Shown here piece by piece: positions 25,901 through 34,042 of a stretch of DNA of 64,000 nt. Positions within the stretch are counted from its first letter, which is position 1; each line of letters opens with the position of its first letter. The DNA comes from an uncultured Mucispirillum sp. (GTDB lineage: Bacteria; Chrysiogenota; Deferribacteres; Deferribacterales; Mucispirillaceae), in assembly GCA_944324495.1 (NCBI GenBank), contig CALUWN010000003.1:84204-148203 (forward strand). Direction: 5' to 3'. The notes under the pieces were generated by a model, which saw only the letters and a list, made by a program, of their open reading frames with translations, searched no databases and had not been told where the DNA came from. A program made the translations under genes and the position numbers.

Positions 25901-27341
25901 AAATACTCCATTAATGTTTGGTGTTGATATTTATGATAATAAAACAGGAAAAGTAAGAAGAGTTGATGTAAATATTGATTTAGCAAAAGCAAACCCTGCT
26001 ATTACAGATGCAGCTTCAGCTCAAGAATATATTTTAAAAGAATTAAATAATAATAAAGAGTTTGTAGATGCAGGTATTAAATTTGCAAATAATAATGGTG
26101 CAATAGAAATACAATCTGGCAGTGGTACAAAAATAGCAAACTTTGCAAATACGGCTGTAAGCACACAGGAAAGAGCATTAGCATCATACATTATGGGTTT
26201 TGAGACAGTTGCAAACGGTGCTTTAAAAGATGAATATACAGCAGCAGATTTTGATGCAGCAGGTTCTTTTACTTTCCGTGTGGCAGACCCACTTGACCCA
26301 GCAGGAGTTGGCTATAAAGAAATAACTATAACACCAGCAACTGACCCAATAAGTAAAAATGATTTACTTGCACAAATCAATGCTGCATTAAACGACCCAG
26401 CAACAGGTACAAACGGTAGAATAAAAGCAGATATTGCTCCAGATGGCTCAATTCAGTTTAAAACAGCAACTACAGATATTCCAGTGGAAGTAACAGTGCC
26501 AGCAGGGGAAGCTAACCCATTAAATATTGGGCTTACTCATGACCCAGTTACTGAACGTATTGCAGAATTAACAGTATCAGGCGTGCAAAGCCCAAAAACA
26601 GACCTTAGTGAGCTTGATGAAGCAGCAAGGTCATTAACAATAAAATATTTAGAAGGAGTAAACCCAGGCACACAAAAAGAAGTGAAAGTAACACTTGATA
26701 AGAAAGCATATACATCAGTGCAGGAAATGGCAGATGATATTAATAAACAGCTTCAAGCTCAAGGCATACCAGCAGCAAATATGAAAGCGGTAGTTAATAG
26801 CAATGGTGAGCTTGCATTTTCTAAAACAAGTGATGTTTATTCTTCTATTGTGGCAGAAGGTGATTATGCAGGAACATTAGGTTTTCCAAAAGCAGGCGAT
26901 AGTGTAGATATTAAAGTAACTAATGCAGATGGTGGCTTAGTACAAAATGTAACACTAGATACTGCTAATAAAAGTACATTTGTATCAGACGGGCTTCATT
27001 TAGGTTTTGATGCTGGCTCACTTAGTGCAACAGACAGCTTTACAGCAGCAGTAGGCAGTGGTATTGAAAATGAAATAGATACTTTAGATGCAGCAGTAAA
27101 CCAAGTATTACAGGCTGGTACAATTATTGGTACAAGAGGGCAAAGAGTAGAATCTGTTATTAAATTTCAAGAAACAGTTATAACAAACAGTGAAGAAATA
27201 AAAGCAGGTTATTTAGGTGCAACAGCCACTGATTTAGTTAAATTAAATGCAGATGTAGAGCTGTCATTAACAGCATATCAGTCAGCTATGAAATTAGTAA
27301 GAGGAATGGTTAGCATTTCTATACTAGATTTTCTTGGATAA
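22926..27341 (+). CDS. flgL: Giant hook-filament junction protein FlgL
   Basis: Second hook-filament junction protein, but 1471 residues against a usual 300-400. The first ~140 residues are a normal FlgL/flagellin N-terminus (MRVTFNMRAMQMQNM, ANANYNGRYIFGG), and the last ~90 a normal C-terminus (GTIIGTRGQRVESVIKFQE, LSLTAYQSAMKLV). Between them lie about 1200 residues of Thr/Asn/Gly-rich beta modules. Similar blocks recur, for example ERTLTITYGDKLYKVVVP near 377 and ARSLTIKYLEG near 1237, each followed by AYxxxxExAxxIN. These resemble hook-IN domains and should project from the junction. Driven by its own sigma-54 promoter. Confidence 0.93.
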   Translation: MRVTFNMRAMQMQNMLSTSLSNYTEAVKKASAQKNLIKPWEDTSKYVGAYNVQNMIDELTQFSENANSASNWLNNTDAELQELIEALKKARDDYAIAGASDSYDEESRKALAQDVLSLYNQIMDIANANYNGRYIFGGYQTGTPPFAGGTNGVSNVITKNQNGENVSGDAIAKDVFSDMTELKSGRYTAKVTVLDGIAKLQLYDDKGNLMIMDSNGSDESGGNGNKANVSLSFEYEPGKVINTGRGISFKMPDDLENPTSIVMEFDYKSGSEITYLGDNGSIFTQIGYNQDIAVNMPGSSIFTQSSLILQGSAFNKVNGLPATINSLFSSLDGTNISIGDSIEIAGTDHNGNKVGTASLVSNTNPSLDLANASEKERTLTITYGDKLYKVVVPQKAYNTTEELAGAINNELKNAEYLGALNGLGDVENVSIDDYQNTINTQVNSGKYVGGTTQDEKNKYKVDLSSQLKISADGDRLNFASLKAGDNVRIAVTGTDQSLLGFKGATVAAEGKDTIFEVGYDFHKDNIEQIETTHENFDLKGTTYTFFVNGKEITVNKPATQTTTTNITNQILGGVDANNQPNDIELQIAGKTIKIPATEFDGAIAAGTTPQDFLNEKLREYGLGGEAAITNVVDNGNGTYNFDVSTTTPTKKDIEYAFDEALRNAGFDFGVSVSLDLNPNDPANVGNYDITFSLQNYNSSRDATLTTTAYDRNTIPPTSDMKTAKLDRSGMNAAEEKTLGDYVDFIKELYGQTVDVSIVDGKLTIADLRSGESKLSFRTNAQNQGITHANDQVTIVGGAYTGKRDDNWKVSVTTTLGTNDQRNVSITILDKNGNKIYDEVTTDYKGGPIQLPNGVTITPDDMEIPNPLDPTKREATTTFQVDLKAEPGLSFGDVNITETGKNVNIFRALENLMHALEHNITKNGFGEPSAWRATDLNSTAKPFFDGVFQGNFNDNWKYEILSQNDKTDFYLQNEYKTTSGTIKYDAALNASIANTPLMFGVDIYDNKTGKVRRVDVNIDLAKANPAITDAASAQEYILKELNNNKEFVDAGIKFANNNGAIEIQSGSGTKIANFANTAVSTQERALASYIMGFETVANGALKDEYTAADFDAAGSFTFRVADPLDPAGVGYKEITITPATDPISKNDLLAQINAALNDPATGTNGRIKADIAPDGSIQFKTATTDIPVEVTVPAGEANPLNIGLTHDPVTERIAELTVSGVQSPKTDLSELDEAARSLTIKYLEGVNPGTQKEVKVTLDKKAYTSVQEMADDINKQLQAQGIPAANMKAVVNSNGELAFSKTSDVYSSIVAEGDYAGTLGFPKAGDSVDIKVTNADGGLVQNVTLDTANKSTFVSDGLHLGFDAGSLSATDSFTAAVGSGIENEIDTLDAAVNQVLQAGTIIGTRGQRVESVIKFQETVITNSEEIKAGYLGATATDLVKLNADVELSLTAYQSAMKLVRGMVSISILDFLG

Positions 27342-27416
27342 ATAGTGTATAGTAGGAAAAGATGTGGAGAATACAGCCTCTAAACAGACTAAAAAAGTAA
27401 GGCGGAAAAAGAGTTT

Positions 27417-27845
27417 ATGAAGATTAATTCATCAAAATTAGGGGAGATTGAGTATAAAGAAGATGATGTCATCACTTTAAGTGCACCACTTCTTGGTTTT
27501 CCAGATTTGCAGGATTTTTTACTGATTTCTGACGATAACTCATATCCGTTTTTATGGTTTCAGTCTGTGGAGGATACTGATATTTGCTTCATACTTATTG
27601 AGACTAATACTTTCTTTAAGGATTATAACCCGTCTATCCCAAAAAGAGAATTAAAAGTATTAGCAGTAAGTGATGAAAAGGAAATGAAGATATTTTCTAT
27701 AGTTGTTGTTCCTACTGACCCAAAATTATCTACTGCAAACCTGCGAGCACCATTAGTAGTTAATTTTGAAAAAAAACTGGCGAAGCAGATTATTTTAGAT
27801 GATGATACTCTGATGATAAAAACGCCATTGTTTGAGAGTAAGTAA
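27417..27845 (+). CDS. fliW: Flagellar assembly factor and CsrA antagonist FliW
   Basis: 142 residues. In studied bacteria FliW binds flagellin and CsrA alternately, so free flagellin releases CsrA to repress translation. Family motifs visible: the GLLGF-like [18 protein letters not shown] and the C-terminal [20 protein letters not shown]. It has a ~75-base leader after flgL without a clear promoter. Its stop lies one base before the csrA ATG. Confidence 0.94.
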   Translation: MKINSSKLGEIEYKEDDVITLSAPLLGFPDLQDFLLISDDNSYPFLWFQSVEDTDICFILIETNTFFKDYNPSIPKRELKVLAVSDEKEMKIFSIVVVPTDPKLSTANLRAPLVVNFEKKLAKQIILDDDTLMIKTPLFESK

Positions 27846-27846
27846 T

Positions 27847-28089
27847 ATGTTAGTACTCTCAAGAAAAAGCAACGAAAGCATAATGATTGGTGATGATATT
27901 GAAGTACGGGTGATAGAGATTACGGGTAAATCTATCAAACTGGGGATTGAAGCACCAAAAGATGTGGTAGTTCATAGAAAGGAAGTCTATGAAGCTATTA
28001 AAGATGAGAATATTCAGGCAGTTAGGAAAGAAACACCTAAAGAAAATATTATTTCATTATTAGAGTATTTTAATAAGCAGCACAAATAA
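27847..28089 (+). CDS. csrA: Translational regulator CsrA
   Basis: 80-residue dimeric RNA-binding protein. Starts at ATG 27847 (MLVLSRK, the universal N-terminus); an upstream in-frame TTG inside fliW is not needed. [32 protein letters not shown] and a short helix follow. The C-terminal tail to ~80 residues is longer than the 61 of E. coli and fits the type allosterically bound by FliW. It is immediately after fliW. Confidence 0.97.
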   Translation: MLVLSRKSNESIMIGDDIEVRVIEITGKSIKLGIEAPKDVVVHRKEVYEAIKDENIQAVRKETPKENIISLLEYFNKQHK

Positions 28090-28180
28090 TAAATAATATA
28101 TTTTAATAGGTGATGTCATAGTATATGATAGTAATTTTCCTATAAGGGATTTAAAAATCTCTTCAGAGGATATAAACCAA

Positions 28181-28771
28181 ATGGAGCCCATATCTTTTCA
28201 GGGTACCATTACAGTAGTTGATAGTATAGCAAAGTCAGAGCAGGCTCTTGATGTATTATTTAAGCAGAAAGTTATAGGCTTTGATACTGAATCTCGCCCT
28301 GCCTTTTTTAAGGGTCAAAAATTTCCTGTATCTATTATTCAGCTTGCAACTAATGATGAGGCGTTTATTTTTCAGCTTAGGTTTGTGCCTTTTGCTGGCA
28401 GATTAGTAGAGCTTTTATCAAACCCAGATATTATAAAAGTTGGTGTTGGTGTGCAGGATGATATTCGCAGGCTTAATGAGCTTTACAGGTTTAAGCAGTC
28501 ATCATTTTATGATTTATCAGCTGAGATGAAGAAAAAAGGACTTATTCAGTCAGGGGCAAGAGCATTAACAGCTAGATATTTAGGCAGAAAGCTTGTTAAA
28601 AGTGCACAAAAAACTAACTGGGCACACAGCCACTTAACAGAACGGCAGTTAGAATATGCAGCAACTGATGCTTGGATTTGTTTGCAGTTAATAGATTATG
28701 TAAAAAACGATAATACAGATTATTTTGCTTTAAGAAAACAAGCAGAGCAAGAGGAAGAAAAGAAAGATTAG
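28181..28771 (+). CDS. DEDD-type 3'-5' exonuclease
   Basis: 196 residues with the three exonuclease motifs of the RNase D/WRN type: FDTES (DxE) near residue 31, an Asp in VGVGVQDDIRRL, and YAATDAW (YxxxD) near 163. LTERQLEYAATDAW is characteristic of single-domain WRN-exo-like bacterial proteins. No HRDC domain is present, so it is not a full RNase D. AGAGGA precedes the ATG. Substrate (RNA or DNA) is unknown. Confidence 0.9.
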   Translation: MEPISFQGTITVVDSIAKSEQALDVLFKQKVIGFDTESRPAFFKGQKFPVSIIQLATNDEAFIFQLRFVPFAGRLVELLSNPDIIKVGVGVQDDIRRLNELYRFKQSSFYDLSAEMKKKGLIQSGARALTARYLGRKLVKSAQKTNWAHSHLTERQLEYAATDAWICLQLIDYVKNDNTDYFALRKQAEQEEEKKD

Positions 28772-28790
28772 TTAGTGAAAAGGTGGTATT

Positions 28791-29336
28791 ATGGAAAATA
28801 TTTTAGTAATTTCAGGCCATACAGATTTAGAAGATTCTGTTGCAAATAAAGCAATTTTGGAAGAATTAGAAAAAAATTTACAAAATAAAGAGATAAGGTA
28901 TTTAGATAAACTTTATAAAGATTATAAAATAGATAGAGCAAAAGAGCAGGAAGAATTAGTAAAAGCAGATGTAATTATATTAGTATTTCCGCTTTTTTGG
29001 TTTTCTATGCCGTCATTAATGCATAAATATTTTGAGGAAGTTTTTACCCACGGTTTTTCTCATGGAAGCACTGGGGATAAATTAAAAGGTAAAAAATTAA
29101 TAGCATCAGTAACAACAGGTGCAGATGAAGAAATATTAAAGAAAAATAATAATGAAAGTAAATTAGATGATTTTTTAATACCATTAAAAACAACATGTGC
29201 TTTTACTGGTATGCAGTATATGGGTTATGTTTTCACAGGCGGTGTTTCATACCAAACAAGAATAAATGAAGAAAATGTAAAAGCCATAAAAGAAAAAGCA
29301 AAACTTCATGCAAAAAGATTAATAGATATGATATAA
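28791..29336 (+). CDS. Flavodoxin-fold NAD(P)H-dependent oxidoreductase
   Basis: 181 residues of the NQO1/MdaB/KefF-like flavodoxin-fold family that reduces quinones or similar acceptors with FMN or FAD. VISGHTDLEDSVANKAI is the flavin phosphate loop, ADVIILVFPLFWFSMPSLMH the conserved central motif, and SVTTGADEE the later loop. Substrate is not readable from sequence. AGGTGG lies before the ATG and a perfect terminator follows. Confidence 0.87.
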   Translation: MENILVISGHTDLEDSVANKAILEELEKNLQNKEIRYLDKLYKDYKIDRAKEQEELVKADVIILVFPLFWFSMPSLMHKYFEEVFTHGFSHGSTGDKLKGKKLIASVTTGADEEILKKNNNESKLDDFLIPLKTTCAFTGMQYMGYVFTGGVSYQTRINEENVKAIKEKAKLHAKRLIDMI

Positions 29337-29349
29337 AAGTATAATATGG

Positions 29350-29378
29350 GGCTAAAAATTATATTATAATTTTTAGCC
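29350..29378 (+). terminator. Hairpin terminator after the flavodoxin-fold gene
   Basis: GGCTAAAAATTATA is followed at once by its perfect inverse TATAATTTTTAGCC. The AT-rich symmetry allows action in either direction. Confidence 0.7.
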
Positions 29379-29527
29379 TGCTTGTAATGTTTTTATGCCA
29401 CATTTTTACCTTTAACATACTGATTATTGATTATATAATAATTATTTTATTATCCATAATTTTAGGTTCATTGTTTTGCTTAGAATAATCACCGTGTGGA
29501 TAAGTATATTTCATTTATAAAATATAC

Positions 29528-29554
29528 AAAAAAGCCCTGCTTTAAAACAGGGCT
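29528..29554 (-). terminator. Rho-independent terminator for the secreted-paralogue genes
   Basis: On the minus strand AGCCCTG (29554-29548) pairs with CAGGGCT (29539-29533), followed by TTTTTT. It lies 20 bases past the stop of the gene ending at 29574. The ~150 bases between the two hairpins hold only a 27-codon minus frame at 29431-29514 without a ribosome site. Confidence 0.85.
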
Positions 29555-29573
29555 GATATTTTTATAAAGCAAA

Positions 29574-30041
29574 CTACATTGAACAGAAATGTATAGTTTC
29601 TACAAAGCCATCTTTAGTTTTTGTAAATAAATACTCACATACATCAATGCTTATAAATACTCCATCTTTTCCATAATATGCATAGCCATATTCATTAATT
29701 TTTGATGTTTGTTTTGGAAATGTATCAATCAAAGATAAAATTTCATCATTCAGTTTATTCTTATGAATATTTAAAACTTCTTCATATGTTTTTATGCTAT
29801 AAACTTCTCTTATAATTGCAAAATCACCGCTTTCTGAATGTGTATAATAACATGCTGTATAATATTTGTCAAAAAGTGGCTGCATTTCTTTATTACCAGA
29901 ACTACAGTCCTTTTTTTTCCATGAAGAACTGTTTTTATACTTATATAAATAATCATAGCCTTTCTTCATTTCATTTAAATCAGCAGCAAAAGTAAAAGTT
30001 GCAGTAAAAGCAAGTAATAAAACTGTAAGTATTATTTTCAT
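29574..30041 (-). CDS. Unknown secreted protein, paralogue of its neighbour
   Basis: 155 residues with a Sec signal peptide (MKIILTVLLLAFTATFTFA, cleavage before ADLNE). Four Cys follow in the mature part. The C-terminal block YGKDGVFISIDVCEYLF matches FGKDGVFINAGAMDILF in the next gene, and the signal peptides are almost identical, so the two arose by tandem duplication. No known family is recognised. Likely periplasmic or exported. Confidence 0.75.
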   Translation of the reverse strand: MKIILTVLLLAFTATFTFAADLNEMKKGYDYLYKYKNSSSWKKKDCSSGNKEMQPLFDKYYTACYYTHSESGDFAIIREVYSIKTYEEVLNIHKNKLNDEILSLIDTFPKQTSKINEYGYAYYGKDGVFISIDVCEYLFTKTKDGFVETIHFCSM

Positions 30042-30071
30042 AATCTCACCTTATATTTATATACCAGATAT

Positions 30072-30509
30072 TTATATACCCGGATAACATGTTAATGATT
30101 CTACATATCCATCTTTATTGATAGTAAATAAAATATCCATTGCTCCAGCATTTATAAACACACCATCTTTTCCAAAATAAAAATAGTAGTCACCTTCATA
30201 GCTGGTAGATTTAGTAGGGAAAGGTTTAATTTTAGGCATATGTTCATTTTCTTGAACGAAAGCTACAATATTATATGCTTCTTCAATTGTTTTTACATTA
30301 TAAACACTTTTATAGTAGTTTACACCGTTATAATGCACTTGATAGCTTTTGCAGTCTTTAAGCTCATAATCTGTTGGCTCCCAGCCTGTAATAGTATCTT
30401 TTAAGTTCATTAGGTTATTATACTGCTCTTTTGAATAAGTTGCTGCATCATTAGCAAAAGCAAAAGTAGCAGTAAAAGCAAGTAATAAAATTGTAAGTAT
30501 TATTCTCAT
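30072..30509 (-). CDS. Unknown secreted protein, paralogue of its neighbour
   Basis: 145 residues with signal peptide MRIILTILLLAFTATFAFA and cleavage before NDAAT. Shares the KDGVFI and LFT(I/K)xKDG(F/Y)VE blocks with the gene just downstream but little in the middle, so the copies have diverged well. GGAGGGTAT precedes the ATG. The two genes are 30 bases apart and share a terminator; they follow mtaB with only ~25 bases between. Confidence 0.75.
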   Translation of the reverse strand: MRIILTILLLAFTATFAFANDAATYSKEQYNNLMNLKDTITGWEPTDYELKDCKSYQVHYNGVNYYKSVYNVKTIEEAYNIVAFVQENEHMPKIKPFPTKSTSYEGDYYFYFGKDGVFINAGAMDILFTINKDGYVESLTCYPGI

Positions 30510-30533
30510 AATATACCCTCCATTACATATAAT

Positions 30534-31784
30534 TTATATTACTTTTCCGTAAAGTTTACCATTTTTTATTTCTGTAATCAATACATTTATAAACTGGTTT
30601 GGTGCCACATCTTTATCATAATGGATTAGCATATAATTTGGGCTGTGGCCTTTATTGCCTTTTTCTGAAAGCACTCTGTATGTTTTGCCAATAGATTTTT
30701 TTTGCAGTGATAAAAGCATTTCATCGCCTTGGGCTCTTAATATTTTAGAGCGTTCTTCCCTTACTTTTATATCCACCTTATTATCCATAAGGCAGGCAGG
30801 GGTGCCCTTTCTTTCAGAATAGGCAAAAGCATGGTAAAATTCTGTGCCTGCAAGTTTTAATGTGTTTAAACTTTCATTAAAATCATCATCATTTTCATTA
30901 GGAAAGCCTGCTATAATATCTGAGCCTATTGTTACATCACTAATTATGCTTCTTGCTTTATTTATGGTGTTTATATAGTCTTCTTTTTTATATTTTCTTC
31001 CCATTAATTTTAATATTTTATTTGAGCCGCTTTGCAAAGGAATATGTAAATGTGGGCATATTTTATTACTGTCTTTTATTAAATATAAAAGCTCATCAGT
31101 TATTTCATTTATTTCAATGCTTGTGAGCCTTATGCGAAAATCACCCTCAATGCTGACAAGTTCTTTTAAAAGGCTTGTTAAATTATCATTAGTATCTTTT
31201 CCGTAAAGCCCTATATGGATGCCTACAAGTACTATTTCTTTATAGTTTGAAGATATTAGTTTTTTAAAGCCAGATATTACATCTTGCCTTTTCATACTTT
31301 TTGGTTTGCCACGAAGGCGTGGTATTATGCAGTATGTGCAAAAAGCATCGCATCCGTCTTGTATTTTAAAAAATGCTCTTGTTTTTACACCAGTATTAAA
31401 TGAAACTGCTCCCCCTGCAAAATTGCCAGTACCTGCTTTTATAAGCCCGTCTGTCATATTTAATATATGGTCTATAATATCAGCTTTAGAGCCGTTAGTA
31501 ACAATTATATCTGCCCCATATTCTTTTAAATTTATACTGTCATCTTCTGTTAAGCAGCCTGTAACAATTATTTTTAAATGCGTGTATGATTTACGTAGTT
31601 TTGCAATATACTGAGCAGATTTTTTAGCAGCATGTTCTGTAACAGCACAAGTATTAATAACTACAATATCTGCTTCATCTATATCTTTTGCTTCTAAAAA
31701 CCCCTGTTCAATAAGTTGAGATAAATAAAGCTGATCCTCCCCAGCATTAACTTTACATCCAAAGGTAATAAATTTTATTTTCAA
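30534..31784 (-). CDS. mtaB: tRNA t6A37 methylthiotransferase (MtaB)
   Basis: Radical-SAM enzyme that adds a methylthio group to t6A37 in ANN-decoding tRNAs. 416 residues from TTG 31784, preferred because GAGG lies six bases before it and it gives MKIKFITFGCKVN; an in-frame TTG at 31796 adds four residues. N-terminal UPF0004 cysteines (FGCKVN, INTCAVT, VTGCL) bind one Fe-S cluster; CDAFCTYC is the radical-SAM CxxxCxxC. A TRAM-like C-terminus follows. MtaB is preferred over MiaB because of GCKVN and overall length. Confidence 0.92.
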   Translation of the reverse strand: MKIKFITFGCKVNAGEDQLYLSQLIEQGFLEAKDIDEADIVVINTCAVTEHAAKKSAQYIAKLRKSYTHLKIIVTGCLTEDDSINLKEYGADIIVTNGSKADIIDHILNMTDGLIKAGTGNFAGGAVSFNTGVKTRAFFKIQDGCDAFCTYCIIPRLRGKPKSMKRQDVISGFKKLISSNYKEIVLVGIHIGLYGKDTNDNLTSLLKELVSIEGDFRIRLTSIEINEITDELLYLIKDSNKICPHLHIPLQSGSNKILKLMGRKYKKEDYINTINKARSIISDVTIGSDIIAGFPNENDDDFNESLNTLKLAGTEFYHAFAYSERKGTPACLMDNKVDIKVREERSKILRAQGDEMLLSLQKKSIGKTYRVLSEKGNKGHSPNYMLIHYDKDVAPNQFINVLITEIKNGKLYGKVI

Positions 31785-31844
31785 AATACGCCTCAAATTA
31801 TAATTATTGCTTTTATTAATGGAAATAATATGATAATATAAGCC

Positions 31845-32363
31845 ATGAGTAAAGAAAGAAATGAAAGCATAGGCAAAAAAATTGCAAAAATATTAGTATG
31901 GCTTTTAGTGATGACTGCTGTAGTGCTTGTAATATGGAAACTTTATGGGAAGATAGAAATAAAGGAAACAGACTTTTCAAAGGTTACATTAAAGAAACAA
32001 GAGCCTACTATATATGATATGTATAAGGTGCAGAGTAAAAAAGAAAACAGAAAACTCTATTATGTAACAATTGATGATATATACTGTGATGCTTATAGGA
32101 AAAGTGAGTTTGACAGCCCACATTTTTTTAAAATAGATATAGTATTTGAAGCTCACAGCAAAAAAGATGCTGAAGCTATTACAAAAATTACTAAAGAAAC
32201 AGTAGAAGAAATACGCCGTATAGTAAAAGATTACCCTGTTGTAGGACTTGATAGAGCTACACTTATGGCATACATTAAAAGGGATTTAAAAACTAAAATG
32301 AATAACGTATTATCTGGAGATGTAGTAGTAGAAGTGTATTTTAAAAGCTTTCTAGGTCAGTAG
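31845..32363 (+). CDS. FliL-like membrane protein
   Basis: 172 residues with one N-terminal membrane helix (about 14-29) and a periplasmic body. The end of the protein, LKTKMNNVLSGDVVVEVYFKSFLGQ in overlapping view, follows the FliL pattern of a helix then Gly-x-Val-x-x-Val-Tyr-Phe at the C-terminus. The middle KIDIVFEAHSKKDAEAI also fits. FliL sits beside flagellar stators. The gene stands alone rather than with motor genes, so it may be a second FliL-type protein. The call is tentative. Confidence 0.55.
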   Translation: MSKERNESIGKKIAKILVWLLVMTAVVLVIWKLYGKIEIKETDFSKVTLKKQEPTIYDMYKVQSKKENRKLYYVTIDDIYCDAYRKSEFDSPHFFKIDIVFEAHSKKDAEAITKITKETVEEIRRIVKDYPVVGLDRATLMAYIKRDLKTKMNNVLSGDVVVEVYFKSFLGQ

Positions 32364-32432
32364 TTATTAATCTATGTGTTGACATATGTAATTTATAATG
32401 ATAGCCTATAATTATGCCTATGGAGAAAGAAT

Positions 32433-33827
32433 GTGAGACATGTTTATGTAAACCTTCCCCATTATGAAGGTATTGCAAAAGAGCTTAACAACCATTTTAA
32501 ACTATGCAGTAAAAATGAAGCTCATGCTATTGTTACTGAATACCCAGATGAATACAGCCCATCTTGTTTTGTTATAGTTGTGCGTAATAAAAACCCACAT
32601 AACGGCAGCTACTTTATTGACAGCTCTAAAGATGAAAACACTATTCTTACATCTATTTTAGCAAGTCTTGATACTTTTTTTATGACAAAAATAGCAGGCA
32701 AATATTCTCCATACATGGAAAAAGAAGGCGGCTTGCAGCGTATAACTTATTTTATGAATAAGTTAGAGCATATATTAAACTCATCACCTGAAAGTATAGT
32801 AGAGATAGATTTAACAGGTGATATATTTTTCTATAACAGAAAGTTTGCCAAAGTTTACCAAGATGATGATTTTTTAATTGAAGAAAATATATTTAAAATA
32901 TTTGATGAAACAACAGCAGCAGAGGTTAAACGCTGTATGGGTGCAGCTTTGCAGGGTACTGATTCCAACTTTTCTGGTAAATTAATAAACAGAAAAGGGG
33001 AAAGCATATCTATTGCAGGCCACGTTATAGCTTTAAGTGATGATAGCTATAATTTTGAAATAGTTTTTGATGATATTACAACAAAAATCACTAAAATATT
33101 ACAAATGAGAAAGATAGAAGAGCAGTCTATTGTAGCAGGCTTCTCAAGGCATTTATCTCATAATGTAATGAATGCCTTAACAGCAGCTGGTGGTTTTATC
33201 AGGCAGATAAAACTTAAAACAGAATCAGATACCCATATCCAAAACTTATGGAAAATAGTAGACAATAAACTTTCGCTAATAGAAGAAATTATTGCAGGAT
33301 ATAATGACTATACCCATGCAATCTCTTTTAAAATCACAGAAAATGTAGATTTATATGAATTTTTAAGTGAATTAATCATATCTTTAGCAGAAAAAAATGT
33401 GGATAGAAATTTTACAGCATATCTTCATAAATTTACAGACAGCTATAATGCAGAATATGATATATCTCAGGGAAGAAGTTTTCATATAATAGCTAATAAA
33501 ATGTTTTTAAAACTTGCAGTATGCTATATATTAAAGGATAATATCCGTTACTTTTCAAGCTGTCTGCCATTAAATTATAAGTTTGAATTAAAAGCAAACA
33601 GCGAAATACTTACTTTAGCCATAGATTTATACGGGGTGGAAGCTCCAGATTATATTATAGATTCAATGTTTAGCCCATGGAAACATACTATGCTTTCCCA
33701 AAGTTTTGACTACTGGGGCATTGTAATTGCAGGAACAATTGTAGAACGCCACCATGGTAAATCAAAAGTAGAAAGAATAGAAAACGGCTTAAGGTTTACT
33801 TTTGAATTTAAAGCTATGCTTTCTTAA
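32433..33827 (+). CDS. PAS-containing sensor histidine kinase-like protein, degenerate ATPase
   Basis: 464 residues, soluble. After an unassigned N-terminal ~110 residues comes a PAS-like region (about 115-220, SPESIVEIDLTGDIFFYNRKFAKVY). A dimerisation helix carries the possible phospho-His in SRHLSHNVMNALTAAGG (~240). The C-terminal ATPase-like domain keeps an N-box remnant (LKDNIRYF) and IVIAGTIVERHHG, but the glycine-rich GLGL loop is replaced by YWGIVI and DxGxG is degraded to DLYGVEAP. It may be a pseudokinase or a signalling scaffold. GTG start, with GGAG seven bases before. Confidence 0.65.
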   Translation: MRHVYVNLPHYEGIAKELNNHFKLCSKNEAHAIVTEYPDEYSPSCFVIVVRNKNPHNGSYFIDSSKDENTILTSILASLDTFFMTKIAGKYSPYMEKEGGLQRITYFMNKLEHILNSSPESIVEIDLTGDIFFYNRKFAKVYQDDDFLIEENIFKIFDETTAAEVKRCMGAALQGTDSNFSGKLINRKGESISIAGHVIALSDDSYNFEIVFDDITTKITKILQMRKIEEQSIVAGFSRHLSHNVMNALTAAGGFIRQIKLKTESDTHIQNLWKIVDNKLSLIEEIIAGYNDYTHAISFKITENVDLYEFLSELIISLAEKNVDRNFTAYLHKFTDSYNAEYDISQGRSFHIIANKMFLKLAVCYILKDNIRYFSSCLPLNYKFELKANSEILTLAIDLYGVEAPDYIIDSMFSPWKHTMLSQSFDYWGIVIAGTIVERHHGKSKVERIENGLRFTFEFKAMLS

Positions 33828-34042
33828 ATATAAATAAAGAAAATTAATCATGATAATTTTAAATACTTGATTTTATTTTTTATAAATAAAATATTAGAAG
33901 TTCTTTGTCTGCTTTTATTATTCCAAGTTATTTTGCATATATACGCCCTTCAAATTGTAGTCTTATATTTGAGCTGTGCGGCGTAAAGATAAGGCAAGCA
34001 TATAAATTAGTAGAACGATATCTGTACTTAATAAAATACTTA

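Noticed and set aside
28146-28163. Short hairpin AGGGATTT/AAATCTCT before the exonuclease gene
   Set aside because: No T-run and short stem; not enough to call a terminator or regulator.
29431-29514. 27-codon minus-strand frame between two terminators
   Set aside because: No ribosome site and no recognisable product; could be a gene remnant but the evidence is too thin.
31790-31812. Possible sigma-54 promoter before the FliL-like gene
   Set aside because: TTGC is present but there is no GG ten bases upstream.
32379-32399. TTGACA and TATAAT before the kinase-like gene
   Set aside because: The two boxes are only 9 bases apart, far from the usual 17, so they cannot act together as one promoter.
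33828-34042. 215 bases between the kinase-like gene and the alkD-like gene
   Set aside because: No gene, RNA or clear terminator could be supported.
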